Of a stretch of DNA of 64,000 nucleotides, positions 51,677 through 60,921 are shown one piece after another; the first letter of the stretch is position 1, and every line of letters begins with the position of its first letter. This DNA comes from Fen-183 sp036504335. Lineage in GTDB: Bacteria > Acidobacteriota > Thermoanaerobaculia > UBA5066. The notes below the pieces were generated by a model. That model was given only the letters and a program-made list of their open reading frames with translations. It ran no database searches and was not told the origin of the DNA. Location of the stretch: assembly GCA_036504335.1 (NCBI GenBank), contig DASXVJ010000007.1, positions 1 through 64,000 of the forward strand, read 5' to 3'. The translations under genes were made by a program, and so were the position numbers.

Positions 51677-53188
51677 ATGCCGCGCGCAAACCCCGACCCG
51701 AGCGCCCCGGTGGCGTCCGCCGCCGCGACCGAGTCCGCATCCACGGACGGACTCGCCGAGTCGCTGGCCGCGATCCTCCCCGCGCTCGGGCGCTTCGCCC
51801 GTTTCGAGGGGCCTGACGGCGCCGCGAAACGCACGGCCTGGCGCCGCGCGCTGGACGGCCCGCTGCCCGAGGAGGGCGAGGGGCGCGAGGCGGTTCTGGC
51901 GGCCCTCCGCGACGTCGTGATTCCGAACGGCTTGAGGATCGGGGCGCCGGGGTTCACGGGCTGGGTCACGACCTCGCCGACGACGGTGCCCGCCGTCGCG
52001 CAGCTCGCGGGCTCGATCACGGCGGCGCAGCGCTGGTGGGCGACGCCCGGCAACTTCCTCGAAGTCCTCGCGCTGCGCTGGGTGGCGCGCCTCGTGGGCC
52101 TTCCCGACTCGTTCGAGGGCTCGTTCACGAGCGGCGGCTCGACCGCGAACCTCCTCGGCCTCGCCGCGGCGCGCCAGCACGCGGGCGAGCGCCTCGGCGT
52201 CGACGTCGGGTTCGAGGGCCTCGCGGCGCTGCCTTCGCCGAAGGTTTACGCGTCGACGGAGGTCCACCACGTCGTCCACCGCGCCTGCGGAGTCCTCGGC
52301 CTCGGCCGCAAGGCGCTGCGCCTCGTGCCGGTGGACGCGGCGCGCCGCCCGGACCTCGGAGCGCTCGAGCGGCTCCTCGACGACGACCTGCGCGACGGCG
52401 CGACGCCCGTCGCCGTCGTCGCGTCCGCGGGCGACGTCAACACGGGCGTCGTCGAGCCGGTCGACGCGATGCGCGCGATTGCGCACGCGCGCGGCGTCTG
52501 GCTGCACGTGGACGGCGCGTACGGGGGCTTCGGCGTCCTCGACCCGCGCGTGGCGCCGCTCTACGGCGACCTCGCGAAGATCGACTCCCTCGCCGTCGAT
52601 CCGCACAAGTGGATGGCGGCGCCGGTCGGATGCGGGGCGGCCTTCGTGCGCGACGGGGGCTTCCTCGCGCGGGCCCTCACGCTCGAGCCCGCGGCGTACG
52701 TCGAGATGGCTCCGACGGACACGGGCGACACCGGCTCGCCGTTCGACCAGATGGGCGAGGGCAACCCGAACTTCTCGCTCGACCACTCCGCGCCGCCGCG
52801 CGGGCTCGCGGTGTGGGCGCTCCTGAAGGAGATCGGGGCGAAGGGCATGCGCGAGCGCGTCGTGCGTCACCACGACTGCGCGCGGCGCGTGGCCGAGCGC
52901 GTGCGCGCGCACCCGGCGCTCGAGCTCCTCGCCGAGCCCGTCCTGTCGATCTGCTGCTTCCGCGTGAAGCCCGCGGGCGTCACCGACGAGGCCGCGCTCG
53001 AGGCGCTGAACGAGAAGATCCTGCTCGCCGTGCGGGCGAAGGGCCGTGCGGTCCCGTCGCACACGCGCGTGGACGGCCGTTTCGCGCTCCGCCCCTGCTT
53101 CATCAACCCGCGCCAGGGCCTCGCGGAGGCGGACCTGACGGTGGACGAGGTGCTTCTCGCGGCGAAGGAGCTCGGCGCGATCGGCTGA
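51677..53188 (+). CDS. PLP-dependent group II decarboxylase
   Basis: 503 residues. The aromatic-L-amino-acid/glutamate decarboxylase family: G-F-T-S-G-G-S-T-A-N-L-L, PLP-stacking H in V-H-R-A, W-L-H-V-D-G-A-Y-G-G with the PLP Asp, and the Schiff-base Lys in S-L-A-V-D-P-H-K-W-M. It decarboxylates an L-amino acid to an amine; the exact substrate cannot be read. The N-terminal A/S-rich tail of about 25 residues is unusual. GGAGGTG lies just before the ATG. It is divergent from the GAF/GGDEF gene. Confidence 0.93.
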   Translation: MPRANPDPSAPVASAAATESASTDGLAESLAAILPALGRFARFEGPDGAAKRTAWRRALDGPLPEEGEGREAVLAALRDVVIPNGLRIGAPGFTGWVTTSPTTVPAVAQLAGSITAAQRWWATPGNFLEVLALRWVARLVGLPDSFEGSFTSGGSTANLLGLAAARQHAGERLGVDVGFEGLAALPSPKVYASTEVHHVVHRACGVLGLGRKALRLVPVDAARRPDLGALERLLDDDLRDGATPVAVVASAGDVNTGVVEPVDAMRAIAHARGVWLHVDGAYGGFGVLDPRVAPLYGDLAKIDSLAVDPHKWMAAPVGCGAAFVRDGGFLARALTLEPAAYVEMAPTDTGDTGSPFDQMGEGNPNFSLDHSAPPRGLAVWALLKEIGAKGMRERVVRHHDCARRVAERVRAHPALELLAEPVLSICCFRVKPAGVTDEAALEALNEKILLAVRAKGRAVPSHTRVDGRFALRPCFINPRQGLAEADLTVDEVLLAAKELGAIG

Positions 53189-53192
53189 TCGG

Positions 53193-54386
53193 CTACGGGC
53201 GGGCGCGCCGCTGCGCCGGGTGCGCAGGTCCGGGCGCCGCCGGCGCGTGCGGATTGCCGCACACGTTGCGGAGGAAGAGCGGGCTGAGGCCCGGGATGCC
53301 CGAGAGGAGGAGGTCGATCCGGCCGTCGCCGTCGATGTCCGCTGCCGTGAGGGAGGCAGTCTCGCGATTGACGTTTCCCGGAACGTTGAAGAACGCGGGC
53401 GGACCGAACGCGCCGGCGCCGTCCCCGAGCTGGACGACGAGCCCGGTCGGAACGCCGTAGATGGAGCCCTGGATCGCGGCGAGGTCGGCGTGGCCGTCGC
53501 CGTCGAAGTCGGCGAGGACCGGACTCCAGAGCGAGGTCGCCGGCTGCCGGAGCTGGACGGCGCCGCCGGTTCGCGCGAGGAACGTCCGGATGCCGTCCGG
53601 GCACCCGCCGACGTAGCGGTTGACGGTGACGGCGTCGGGGTGTCCGTCGCCGTCGACGTCGCCGATCGCGAGGTCGAAGGGACACTGGTTGCCTCCGCCG
53701 TCGGGGCCGGCGGTCTCGAGGAATTGACCTGCGGGCCCGAGCGTGTACGTCGAGAAGACGTCGTACGCGAAGCCGCCCGAGCCGCCGACGAGAAGCTCCG
53801 ACCGCCCGTCCGCGTCGACGTCCAGTGCGGCGAGGCTCGACACGGCGGACGCGGTCGTGCGGAGCACGTAAGGCGCCGCGAAGCCTCCCCGCCCGTCGCC
53901 TCGATACAGCCAGACTTCGGACCCGCCGGCCGAGGCGGCGAGGTCGAGCTTTCCGTCGCCGTCGAAGTCGGCGGCGACCGGAGCGGACAAGGCCGCCGCC
54001 GCGTGGAAGGACGACGCGACACGGAATCCGGCGAGTCCGTCGCCCTTGAGGAACAGGACAGTCGAGGCCGCGCCGCTGTTCTGGAGGGCGACGATGTCGA
54101 GGATCCCGTCGCCGTCGAAGTCTCCGACCGCGACGCTTGCGGCCGAAAGCGGAGTCCCGAGGACGAAGGTGCCTCCGCTGTTGTGCGCGAAGTGGATCTC
54201 GCCGGTCGTCTGGAGGAGGAGGTCGGGTCGTCCGTCCCGGTCGAAATCCCAGGCGCCGAGGACCGTCGCCCCTGCCGGGCCAATGCCGGCCGCGACCCGG
54301 AACGTGGGCGGACAGACCTGCGCGGCAGCGCGGCTTCCGGCGAGGAAAAGGACGGAGGCAAGCACGGCTGCGAGGCGCCGAAACAT
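53193..54386 (-). CDS. secreted FG-GAP/VCBS repeat protein
   Basis: 397 residues with a signal peptide ending near RAAAQ. About six FG-GAP repeats with the calcium-loop pattern D-F-D-x-D-G-x-x-D (AWDFDRDGRPDLLL, VGDFDGDGILDIVAL, AADFDGDGKLDLAAS, IGDVDGDGHPDAVTV, LADFDGDGHADLAAI, AADIDGDGRIDLLLS), predicting an integrin-like beta-propeller. Two Cys lie near the N-terminus and after the last repeat (C-P-P-T-F, R-N-V-C-G-N). Mature C-terminus is a short Pro/Ala-rich tail. Function unknown; it sits two bases after a larger gene of the same kind. Confidence 0.88.
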   Translation of the reverse strand: MFRRLAAVLASVLFLAGSRAAAQVCPPTFRVAAGIGPAGATVLGAWDFDRDGRPDLLLQTTGEIHFAHNSGGTFVLGTPLSAASVAVGDFDGDGILDIVALQNSGAASTVLFLKGDGLAGFRVASSFHAAAALSAPVAADFDGDGKLDLAASAGGSEVWLYRGDGRGGFAAPYVLRTTASAVSSLAALDVDADGRSELLVGGSGGFAYDVFSTYTLGPAGQFLETAGPDGGGNQCPFDLAIGDVDGDGHPDAVTVNRYVGGCPDGIRTFLARTGGAVQLRQPATSLWSPVLADFDGDGHADLAAIQGSIYGVPTGLVVQLGDGAGAFGPPAFFNVPGNVNRETASLTAADIDGDGRIDLLLSGIPGLSPLFLRNVCGNPHAPAAPGPAHPAQRRARP

Positions 54387-54388
54387 GA

Positions 54389-57007
54389 CTACGGCTCCGG
54401 CTCCATCCAGACGATCGAGCCGTCACCGGTGCCGAGGCCGGGCGAGGCGCCGTCGTTGAGGATGGAATAGGCGGCGAACGAGAGCGCGTATTGCGGTTCC
54501 ACCTCTGAAACGCGCGCCCAGCCGCGTGCCGTGCCCGGCGCCCAGTCGGCGAGGATGGAGTTGATCTGTAGCCAGCCTCGGTCCGACGTGGCGACACGAC
54601 GCGAGGCGACAGGACGCCCACTCGCGTCAAAGAGCTCGACGAGATACGAGGCGGCGCTCCATGAGAGGTTTGCGATCGCGAGGTTCGACCGCGTCCGGCC
54701 GTCCTGGCGGAGGTCCGGGATCCACGCCGAGTGCAGGCTCGGGACGTACCCGGGGTTCGGCGACGGCCGGACGATCCCGTTCGGGGCAACGCCGTAGCGC
54801 TGCGCCGTCCCGAGGACGCGGGAGGACGCAAAGACCCGCGTGCACGCTGCTCCCACTTCCAATGTCCCGACGTACGTCGGACCGCGCGGTCCGACGCCGG
54901 CGGGATCGGCGCGGCGCAACTCGTCGACGATGTCGTCGAAACGGTAAGTCCGGAGTCCCGGCAGGGGAATGGTGAGGACGGTGGCTCCGCTCGGAGAGGC
55001 GAGGTTCGAGGAGTGGTAGACGAGCGTCACGTTGCAGGGCCCGTCGGACGAGTTGACCAGCGTCAGTTCCGTCTCGTATGCGAGGCTCTCGACGACCGAC
55101 GGGAGCGCCCAGGAGCCGTAGCCCCACGCCTGACCGAGCTGGAACGACCCGTCGGACGTGCCCGTGTCGTCGTTGACGACGCCCCACGAAACGAACGGAA
55201 TGGGCGGACCGGTGAGGGACGTGATTTTCGCCACGGCGCTCGAAGCGCCGCGATCCGACGTCGCGAGGACCCGGTCGAACTGTCGGAACTCGCCGGGCTG
55301 GAGCGTGAAGATCCCAAGCGGGTAGTTCTGCACGGGCCCGCCGTCGGTCGTCGTGAGCGCTATGTGGAGCTGGATGGGTCCGTCGCTCGCCGTTCCTGCG
55401 TGCATCACGCCGAGGTTCGTGCGGTCGCGGGCGTTCTGGCGGAGGTCGGTGACGATCTGAGTCGTGGAGGCGGGAGGCTCGATTCCGGGATAGGCGACGC
55501 CGGCGCCTCCCGAGGAAGTGCGGACGCTGATCCCGGCGGCATGCGGTGACGCCAGGTTGTGAAAGACGGCGCGGAGCGTGCCGCTGCGCGGGACGCCCGC
55601 TGGCAGGTTCAGGCCGAGGGTGGAAAGGAGCTCGAACGCGGACGGGGACGAGAGCTGCGTGCCGGCGGGGAGCGCCGCCGTGACGGTTCCGCTCCCGCCG
55701 CCGGTCGACGCCGTGTACGTGAAGTCCACGCTCGCATCCTTCGCGCCGGAGTTCGTGATCGTGAGGTCGGATTCCCAGTACGTGCCGGCTGCCCCCGGCA
55801 GTGACACGACGACCGGAACCACGAGCGTGCGCTCGATGCCGCGTCCGCACGTGTTTTTGTACAAGTTGGCGAGCCAGCCGAATAACCCCACGACGATGTC
55901 GACGTGGCCGTCGCCATCGAAGTCTGCCGCGTTGAGGGTCGTCGCCACGGAGGGCAGGGGGAATTGGAGCGGGTCGGCGAACTTGCCCGTTCCATCCCCG
56001 AGCTGAACCACGAGGCTGCGCCCCGATGTTTCCACCGCGGCGAGATCGATTCGGCCATCGCCGTCGAAGTCTGCGAGCACAGAAAGCCCAAACGGGGACG
56101 ACGGCTGCGAGACATGCACGAACCCGTTCGGACGCGAGAGCCAGGTCTCGATGGAGCCGCGGGCGCCGTTAAGACCCAGGATGTTGGTGACGACGACGTC
56201 CGTTCGTCCGTCGCCGTCCACGTCGCCGAGAGCGAGAGAGAAGCCACTCTCGTAGCCGCCCCCCCGGGGCCCGTCTGAGATTTCCGTGAAGGACCCGTTC
56301 GCGTTGGAAATCCACGTCTTCAGAAAACTCGATTTGAAGCCGTAGGCCCTGATCAGAAGGTCCGTGCGTCCATCCCCGTTGAGGTCCGCGGACCAGAGCT
56401 GCCCCGCCGAGAACACGTTGTTGACGGTGAACGAGCGGGGTTCTCCGAAGCCCCCGTGGCCGTCGCCGGGATAAATCCAGACGTAGAGGCCGTTGACGAG
56501 GACAGCGAGATCGAGCGTCCCGTTTCCGTCGAAGTCGCCCAGAACGGGCGAACTCGCCCCGAGCGGGCCCGCGAGCGAGGTCACGTTCTGGAAATAGACG
56601 CTGTATCCCTGGTAAGAGAGGAATCCCTTGTAGACCCCGATGAACGACGTCCCCGGCTTGATCCCCTGTCCGACCGCGACGAGGTCGAGGATCCCGTCGC
56701 CGTCCATGTCACCGACCGCGACGGCAGCGCCGAAATACAGCACCTCGTTCGGTTCCTTGAACGTCCCGTTTCCCGCGTTCAGCGCGATTCTCGCCGCCGA
56801 CGGCGTCGTGTAGAGAAGTTCCTTCCGTCCGTCTCCGTTGAAGTCGAACGCCCCGATGACGCTGTAATTGGGCTGGATGAAGTCGAGCGGCGTACCGGAA
56901 CGGAAGCTGGGCTCGCAGGGCTGCGCGAGGGCGCCCTCTCCCGGCCCAAGGAGGATCGAGGCGAGAACGAGCGCCCGCGGAATCAGGCGGCCCCACGTCG
57001 CGGCCAT
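54389..57007 (-). CDS. secreted FG-GAP repeat protein with C-terminal beta domains
   Basis: 872 residues. Start at 57007 gives a signal peptide (RALVLASILLGPGEGALA) and follows AAGGAG. Residues about 45-410 form FG-GAP repeats (AFDFNGDGRKELLYT, VGDMDGDGILDLVAV, LGDFDGNGTLDLAVL, SADLNGDGRTDLLIR, LGDVDGDGRTDVVVT). The C-terminal 450 residues are beta-rich, with a repeated W-E-S-D-L-T-I-T-N / YETELTLVNSS pattern and a D-L-R-Q-N/D-x-R-x-R-x-N-L motif twice (DLRQNARDRTNL and DLRQDGRTRSNL). That duplicated unit is known in acidobacterial secreted proteins; function unknown. Confidence 0.88.
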   Translation of the reverse strand: MAATWGRLIPRALVLASILLGPGEGALAQPCEPSFRSGTPLDFIQPNYSVIGAFDFNGDGRKELLYTTPSAARIALNAGNGTFKEPNEVLYFGAAVAVGDMDGDGILDLVAVGQGIKPGTSFIGVYKGFLSYQGYSVYFQNVTSLAGPLGASSPVLGDFDGNGTLDLAVLVNGLYVWIYPGDGHGGFGEPRSFTVNNVFSAGQLWSADLNGDGRTDLLIRAYGFKSSFLKTWISNANGSFTEISDGPRGGGYESGFSLALGDVDGDGRTDVVVTNILGLNGARGSIETWLSRPNGFVHVSQPSSPFGLSVLADFDGDGRIDLAAVETSGRSLVVQLGDGTGKFADPLQFPLPSVATTLNAADFDGDGHVDIVVGLFGWLANLYKNTCGRGIERTLVVPVVVSLPGAAGTYWESDLTITNSGAKDASVDFTYTASTGGGSGTVTAALPAGTQLSSPSAFELLSTLGLNLPAGVPRSGTLRAVFHNLASPHAAGISVRTSSGGAGVAYPGIEPPASTTQIVTDLRQNARDRTNLGVMHAGTASDGPIQLHIALTTTDGGPVQNYPLGIFTLQPGEFRQFDRVLATSDRGASSAVAKITSLTGPPIPFVSWGVVNDDTGTSDGSFQLGQAWGYGSWALPSVVESLAYETELTLVNSSDGPCNVTLVYHSSNLASPSGATVLTIPLPGLRTYRFDDIVDELRRADPAGVGPRGPTYVGTLEVGAACTRVFASSRVLGTAQRYGVAPNGIVRPSPNPGYVPSLHSAWIPDLRQDGRTRSNLAIANLSWSAASYLVELFDASGRPVASRRVATSDRGWLQINSILADWAPGTARGWARVSEVEPQYALSFAAYSILNDGASPGLGTGDGSIVWMEPEP

Positions 57008-57038
57008 TCTCCTTGGAATTGTCCCGGGGAGAACGCCC

Positions 57039-57515
57039 CTAACGGAGAGACTGGTTCTCGGCTTCCTGCCGTCCCGTCGCCCACAGGATCTGGGCGACCA
57101 TCGCGAGCATCCCGAGATCCCGGACGACGACCCAGCGCATGTCGGCGAGGCGCTCGGCGACGGACTTGCCCGCGGCGGAGACGTCGAAGCAGCCGCAGTC
57201 GATCGCGTTGCCGCGCGCGAGGTTGAAGGAGATCGCGACGATGAACACTCCGAGCAGCGCGCCGATGAGCGCCGCCGACGTCCGTGTCCAGAGGCCGAGA
57301 ATGAGAGCGACACCCGTCAGGAGCTCGAACCACGGCATGACGAGCGCCATGAGGTTCACGAACGCGCCCGGCACGATCCGGTAGTTGTAGATCATGTGGG
57401 CGAAGGCAGGCGGATCCACGACCTTGGGCAGCGCCGCCGCGACGAAGAAGACGCCGAGCGCGATCTGGACGCGCACGGTGAGCCAGGGCGACGCGAGCCG
57501 TTCGGAGAGCGTCAC
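57039..57515 (-). CDS. MauE/DoxX-type membrane protein
   Basis: 158 residues with four membrane helices (VQIALGVFFVAAALPKV, NLMALVMPWFELLTGVALIL, ALIGALLGVFIVAISF and VRDLGMLAMVAQIL). The loop after helix 3 carries D-C-G-C-F-D, the MauE hallmark, in a protein class linked to disulfide or methylamine dehydrogenase maturation. The GTG start overlaps the rhodanese stop (GTGA). Pairing a thiol-handling membrane protein with a rhodanese suggests sulfur or disulfide chemistry at the inner membrane; the target is unknown. Confidence 0.85.
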   Translation of the reverse strand: MTLSERLASPWLTVRVQIALGVFFVAAALPKVVDPPAFAHMIYNYRIVPGAFVNLMALVMPWFELLTGVALILGLWTRTSAALIGALLGVFIVAISFNLARGNAIDCGCFDVSAAGKSVAERLADMRWVVVRDLGMLAMVAQILWATGRQEAENQSLR

Positions 57516-58306
57516 CGCGCCGGCTCCGGGCCCGCCGCGCTCTTGCCGCCGCGCTTGACCCAGTCGGGCCAGCCGTCCCTGTAGACGAGGAGGTTGTTGA
57601 ACCCGCCGCCGTAGACGCGCGTCGCGAGCATGTGCGAGTCCTCGCAGTCGCCGCCCGAGCAGTAGACGACGATGGGGATCGCGCCGTCGCGCCCCTCGTT
57701 CACGAGCGCCGTGATCTTCGCGTCCGCGTCGCCCTCCCAGGGCGAGATGTTCCTCGCGCCCGCGATGTGGCCCTGCTCGTAGTCTTTCTTGCGCCGCGCA
57801 TCCACGACGAGGACGCCGCGGGCGACGAGCCACGCGGCGTCGTCGCTGGAGACCTCGACGTACGGCTTGTCGGGGTGCGGAGGGAAGCGGGAAAGGAGGG
57901 ATTCCTTCTGCTCCCCGGCCTTGGGGGGCTCGGGTGCTGCGCCTGCGGACTTCGGGGCCGGGCCAGGGTGCTTTTCTTCGAATGGTTTTGGGGTTTTCGC
58001 CGCCGCGGGGGCGGCGCTCGCGAGGGGCGCCGGTGCGGGTGCTCCGCCACCATTCACCTTCGAAGAAACTTCGGACGGCGTCTGTGCACCAGAGCCGGCA
58101 GGCGACGAAACGGCCGATGGGTTCTGCACGGGAGCAGAAGGGCCCCCGGATTCCGCCTTCGTCTCCGGCACCTTCAAGGCGTTCGGGTAGGTGCCGACGA
58201 GGGGCAGCCTGCGTTCGCTGCGGGCGAGGGCGTTCGCGACGAGGGCACAGAGGGCGGCGGCGGCGACGAGGGTCGCGGCCTCGCCAAAGTGGCGCTTCAG
58301 TGTCAC
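57512..58306 (-). CDS. membrane-anchored rhodanese-domain protein
   Basis: 264 residues. N-terminal membrane anchor (AATLVAAAALCALVANALA), a 120-residue Pro/Ala-rich linker, then a rhodanese domain (about 160-260): LVVDARRKKDYEQGHIAGARNI and an active loop with Cys in VVYCSGGDCEDS. Rhodaneses move sulfane sulfur. The linker contains SSKVNGGG and TPKPFEEK in the same order and spacing as in the PknB kinase linker. The GTG start is supported by TATGAT 6 bases upstream. Coupled to the MauE-like gene. Confidence 0.88.
   Translation of the reverse strand: MTLKRHFGEAATLVAAAALCALVANALARSERRLPLVGTYPNALKVPETKAESGGPSAPVQNPSAVSSPAGSGAQTPSEVSSKVNGGGAPAPAPLASAAPAAAKTPKPFEEKHPGPAPKSAGAAPEPPKAGEQKESLLSRFPPHPDKPYVEVSSDDAAWLVARGVLVVDARRKKDYEQGHIAGARNISPWEGDADAKITALVNEGRDGAIPIVVYCSGGDCEDSHMLATRVYGGGFNNLLVYRDGWPDWVKRGGKSAAGPEPAR
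57971..58069. repeat. linker segment with paired, oppositely oriented TTTCTTCGAAGG-like words (rhodanese copy)
   Basis: CTTTTCTTCGAATGGTTTTG on the + strand at 57971-57990 and GTTTCTTCGAAGGTGAATG on the - strand at 58069-58051. The two arms share TTTCTTCGAA and could form a hairpin around a 60-base spacer. Encodes PFEEK and SSKVNGG in the rhodanese linker. Confidence 0.5.
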
Positions 58307-58312
58307 GTTTGC

Positions 58313-58318
58313 ATCATA
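58313..58318 (-). promoter_or_regulatory. -10 element, leaderless, rhodanese-MauE operon
   Basis: TATGAT on the - strand with 6 bases to the GTG at 58306. It is inside the dyad TTGCATCATATGCAA (58309-58323), which could be an operator. Confidence 0.55.
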
Positions 58319-58338
58319 TGCAAGCCGATGGCCGTGAC

Positions 58339-58344
58339 TAGAAT
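58339..58344 (+). promoter_or_regulatory. -10 element, gltA (leadered)
   Basis: TAGAAT, 37 bases before the gltA ATG, with GGAAGGA between. Confidence 0.5.
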
Positions 58345-58381
58345 GCCCGATGGTCCGCAGGCCGGACTCCGGAAGGAACGT

Positions 58382-59677
<1,296 letters not shown>

Positions 59678-60100
59678 TCAGTCTTTTCCGGCGCAGCCGG
59701 GGCAGCGCCCGCGGAGCGTGACGTCGACGCTCTCGACCGTGTGGCCGGTCGCGAGGCGCTTTCTCGGGAGCGGCGGGAGCGCGTCGAACGGGACGTCGTG
59801 GACCGCGCCGCAGGCCGTGCACAGGAAGTGGTGGTGCGGCCCGAGGTTCGCGTCGTAGCGCGCGATGGCGTCGTCGAAGACGAGCTCCTCGATGAGGCCG
59901 CTCTCCTTGAGGGAGTTGAGGACGTTGTAGACGGAGGCCCGCGAGGTCGTGGGCGCCGCGCGGTTCACCGCGGCGCCCACCTCCTCGGCCGTCGGGTGGG
60001 ACGGCGTCGCGCAGAGGTACTCGAGCACGGCGACGCGCTGTTGCGTCACGCGCAGGCCTTTGCCCTTCAGGCGGTCCATGAGGGCGGTGCGGTCCACCAC
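59678..60100 (-). CDS. Fur-family regulator (PerR-like)
   Basis: 140 residues. Fur winged helix (GLRVTQQRVAVLEYL, S-R-A-S-V-Y-N-V-L-N-S-L-K-E-S-G-L-I-E-E) and dimerisation domain with metal ligands (LGPHHHFLCTACGAVHDV, second C-P-G-C at the C-terminus), so the structural CxxC zinc site is complete. Whether it senses iron, zinc or peroxide cannot be fixed; the short N-terminus and H-H-H-F pattern lean to PerR/Fur. GTG start. A palindrome directly upstream suggests autoregulation. Confidence 0.9.
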   Translation of the reverse strand: MVDRTALMDRLKGKGLRVTQQRVAVLEYLCATPSHPTAEEVGAAVNRAAPTTSRASVYNVLNSLKESGLIEELVFDDAIARYDANLGPHHHFLCTACGAVHDVPFDALPPLPRKRLATGHTVESVDVTLRGRCPGCAGKD

Positions 60101-60104
60101 GATC

Positions 60105-60119
60105 TTAGATTAAGTCTAA
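60105..60119 (-). promoter_or_regulatory. Fur/PerR-box-like palindrome overlapping the fur-like -10
   Basis: TTAGATTAAGTCTAA, a 7-1-7 dyad with 6 of 7 arm positions matching, embedded in the AT-rich gap before the fur-like gene. On the - strand TAATCT (60112-60107) lies 6 bases from the GTG, so the operator covers the -10 element of a leaderless promoter. Confidence 0.65.
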
Positions 60120-60142
60120 AGATCAACCAAAGCAAGCGGAGG

Positions 60143-60850
60143 CTAGTTGACCGGGGCCCCGCCCGCGCTCGTGATGAACGGGCGGGCAAGGCGGGACCAG
60201 CGCGGCCCCTTGAAGAACTCCTGGTTCCAGCTCCACATGACGCCCACCGCGCGGCCGAGCAGGTCCGTGACGGGGCGCGTGCCGAAGAAGCGCGCGTCGC
60301 GGCTCTCGTCGCGGTTGTCGCCCATGAGGAAGACCTCGCCTTCGGGCACCGTGATCGGGCCGAACGTGCGGAACGCCGGGCGGTCCGGGAGGACGCGGAT
60401 CGGGTGGGGGCGCACGCCGAGCATCTCGGTGCCGAGGAGGACCGTCTCGCCGTCTTCGGCCTTCTGCTCGGGCAGGAAGTCCGTGGGCTGGGCCTTCCCG
60501 TTGATGTAGAGCGTCTCGTTACGAAGCTCCACGACGTCGCCGGGCAGGCCGACGAGGCGCTTCACGAACGGGACGCTGCCGCCGTCCGGGTTGCGCACGA
60601 CGACGACGTCGCCGCGCAGCGGCGTGCCGGTGCCGAAGAGGCGGATGCGCGAGAACGGCACGCGCATCTGGTAGGCGGATTTCCAGACGAAGACGCGGTC
60701 CCCCTCGAGAATCGTGGGCTTCATGGACCCCGTCGGAACGACGTACCAGTCGGCCAGAACAGACCGGCCCGTCAGGATGATGGCGGCCATCAGGGCGAGA
60801 TGACGGATGTCCTTGAGGAGGGCGGCGCGCTTTTCCGGAGTAAATGCCAT
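60143..60850 (-). CDS. lepB: signal peptidase I
   Basis: 235 residues. One N-terminal membrane helix (LALMAAIILTGRSVLA), then the S26 catalytic domain: Ser in VVPTGSMKPTI, Lys in FVKRLVGLPGD, and V-F-L-M-G-D-N-R-D-E-S-R-D-A-R-F-F-G. It cleaves Sec signal peptides at the periplasmic face, and several exported proteins are encoded in this window. The ATG at 60850 is preceded by GAGAAT 10 bases away. It is 42 bases upstream of the fur-like gene, on the same strand. Confidence 0.96.
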   Translation of the reverse strand: MAFTPEKRAALLKDIRHLALMAAIILTGRSVLADWYVVPTGSMKPTILEGDRVFVWKSAYQMRVPFSRIRLFGTGTPLRGDVVVVRNPDGGSVPFVKRLVGLPGDVVELRNETLYINGKAQPTDFLPEQKAEDGETVLLGTEMLGVRPHPIRVLPDRPAFRTFGPITVPEGEVFLMGDNRDESRDARFFGTRPVTDLLGRAVGVMWSWNQEFFKGPRWSRLARPFITSAGGAPVN

Positions 60851-60908
60851 CGGGACGCGGATTCTCGCACAAGGCGTGCCAGGCCTCCGTCCCCGGGGGC
60901 GCCCGCGC

Positions 60909-60914
60909 TATCCT
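60909..60914 (+). promoter_or_regulatory. -10 element, leaderless, queF
   Basis: TATCCT with 7 bases to the ATG at 60922 and no Shine-Dalgarno. Confidence 0.6.
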
Positions 60915-60921
60915 CGGGCGC

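Noticed and set aside
48902..54361. Open - strand frame of about 1,800 codons across the GAF/GGDEF, decarboxylase and FG-GAP genes
   Set aside because: It runs through several genes in other frames, is low-complexity and contains no recognisable domain.
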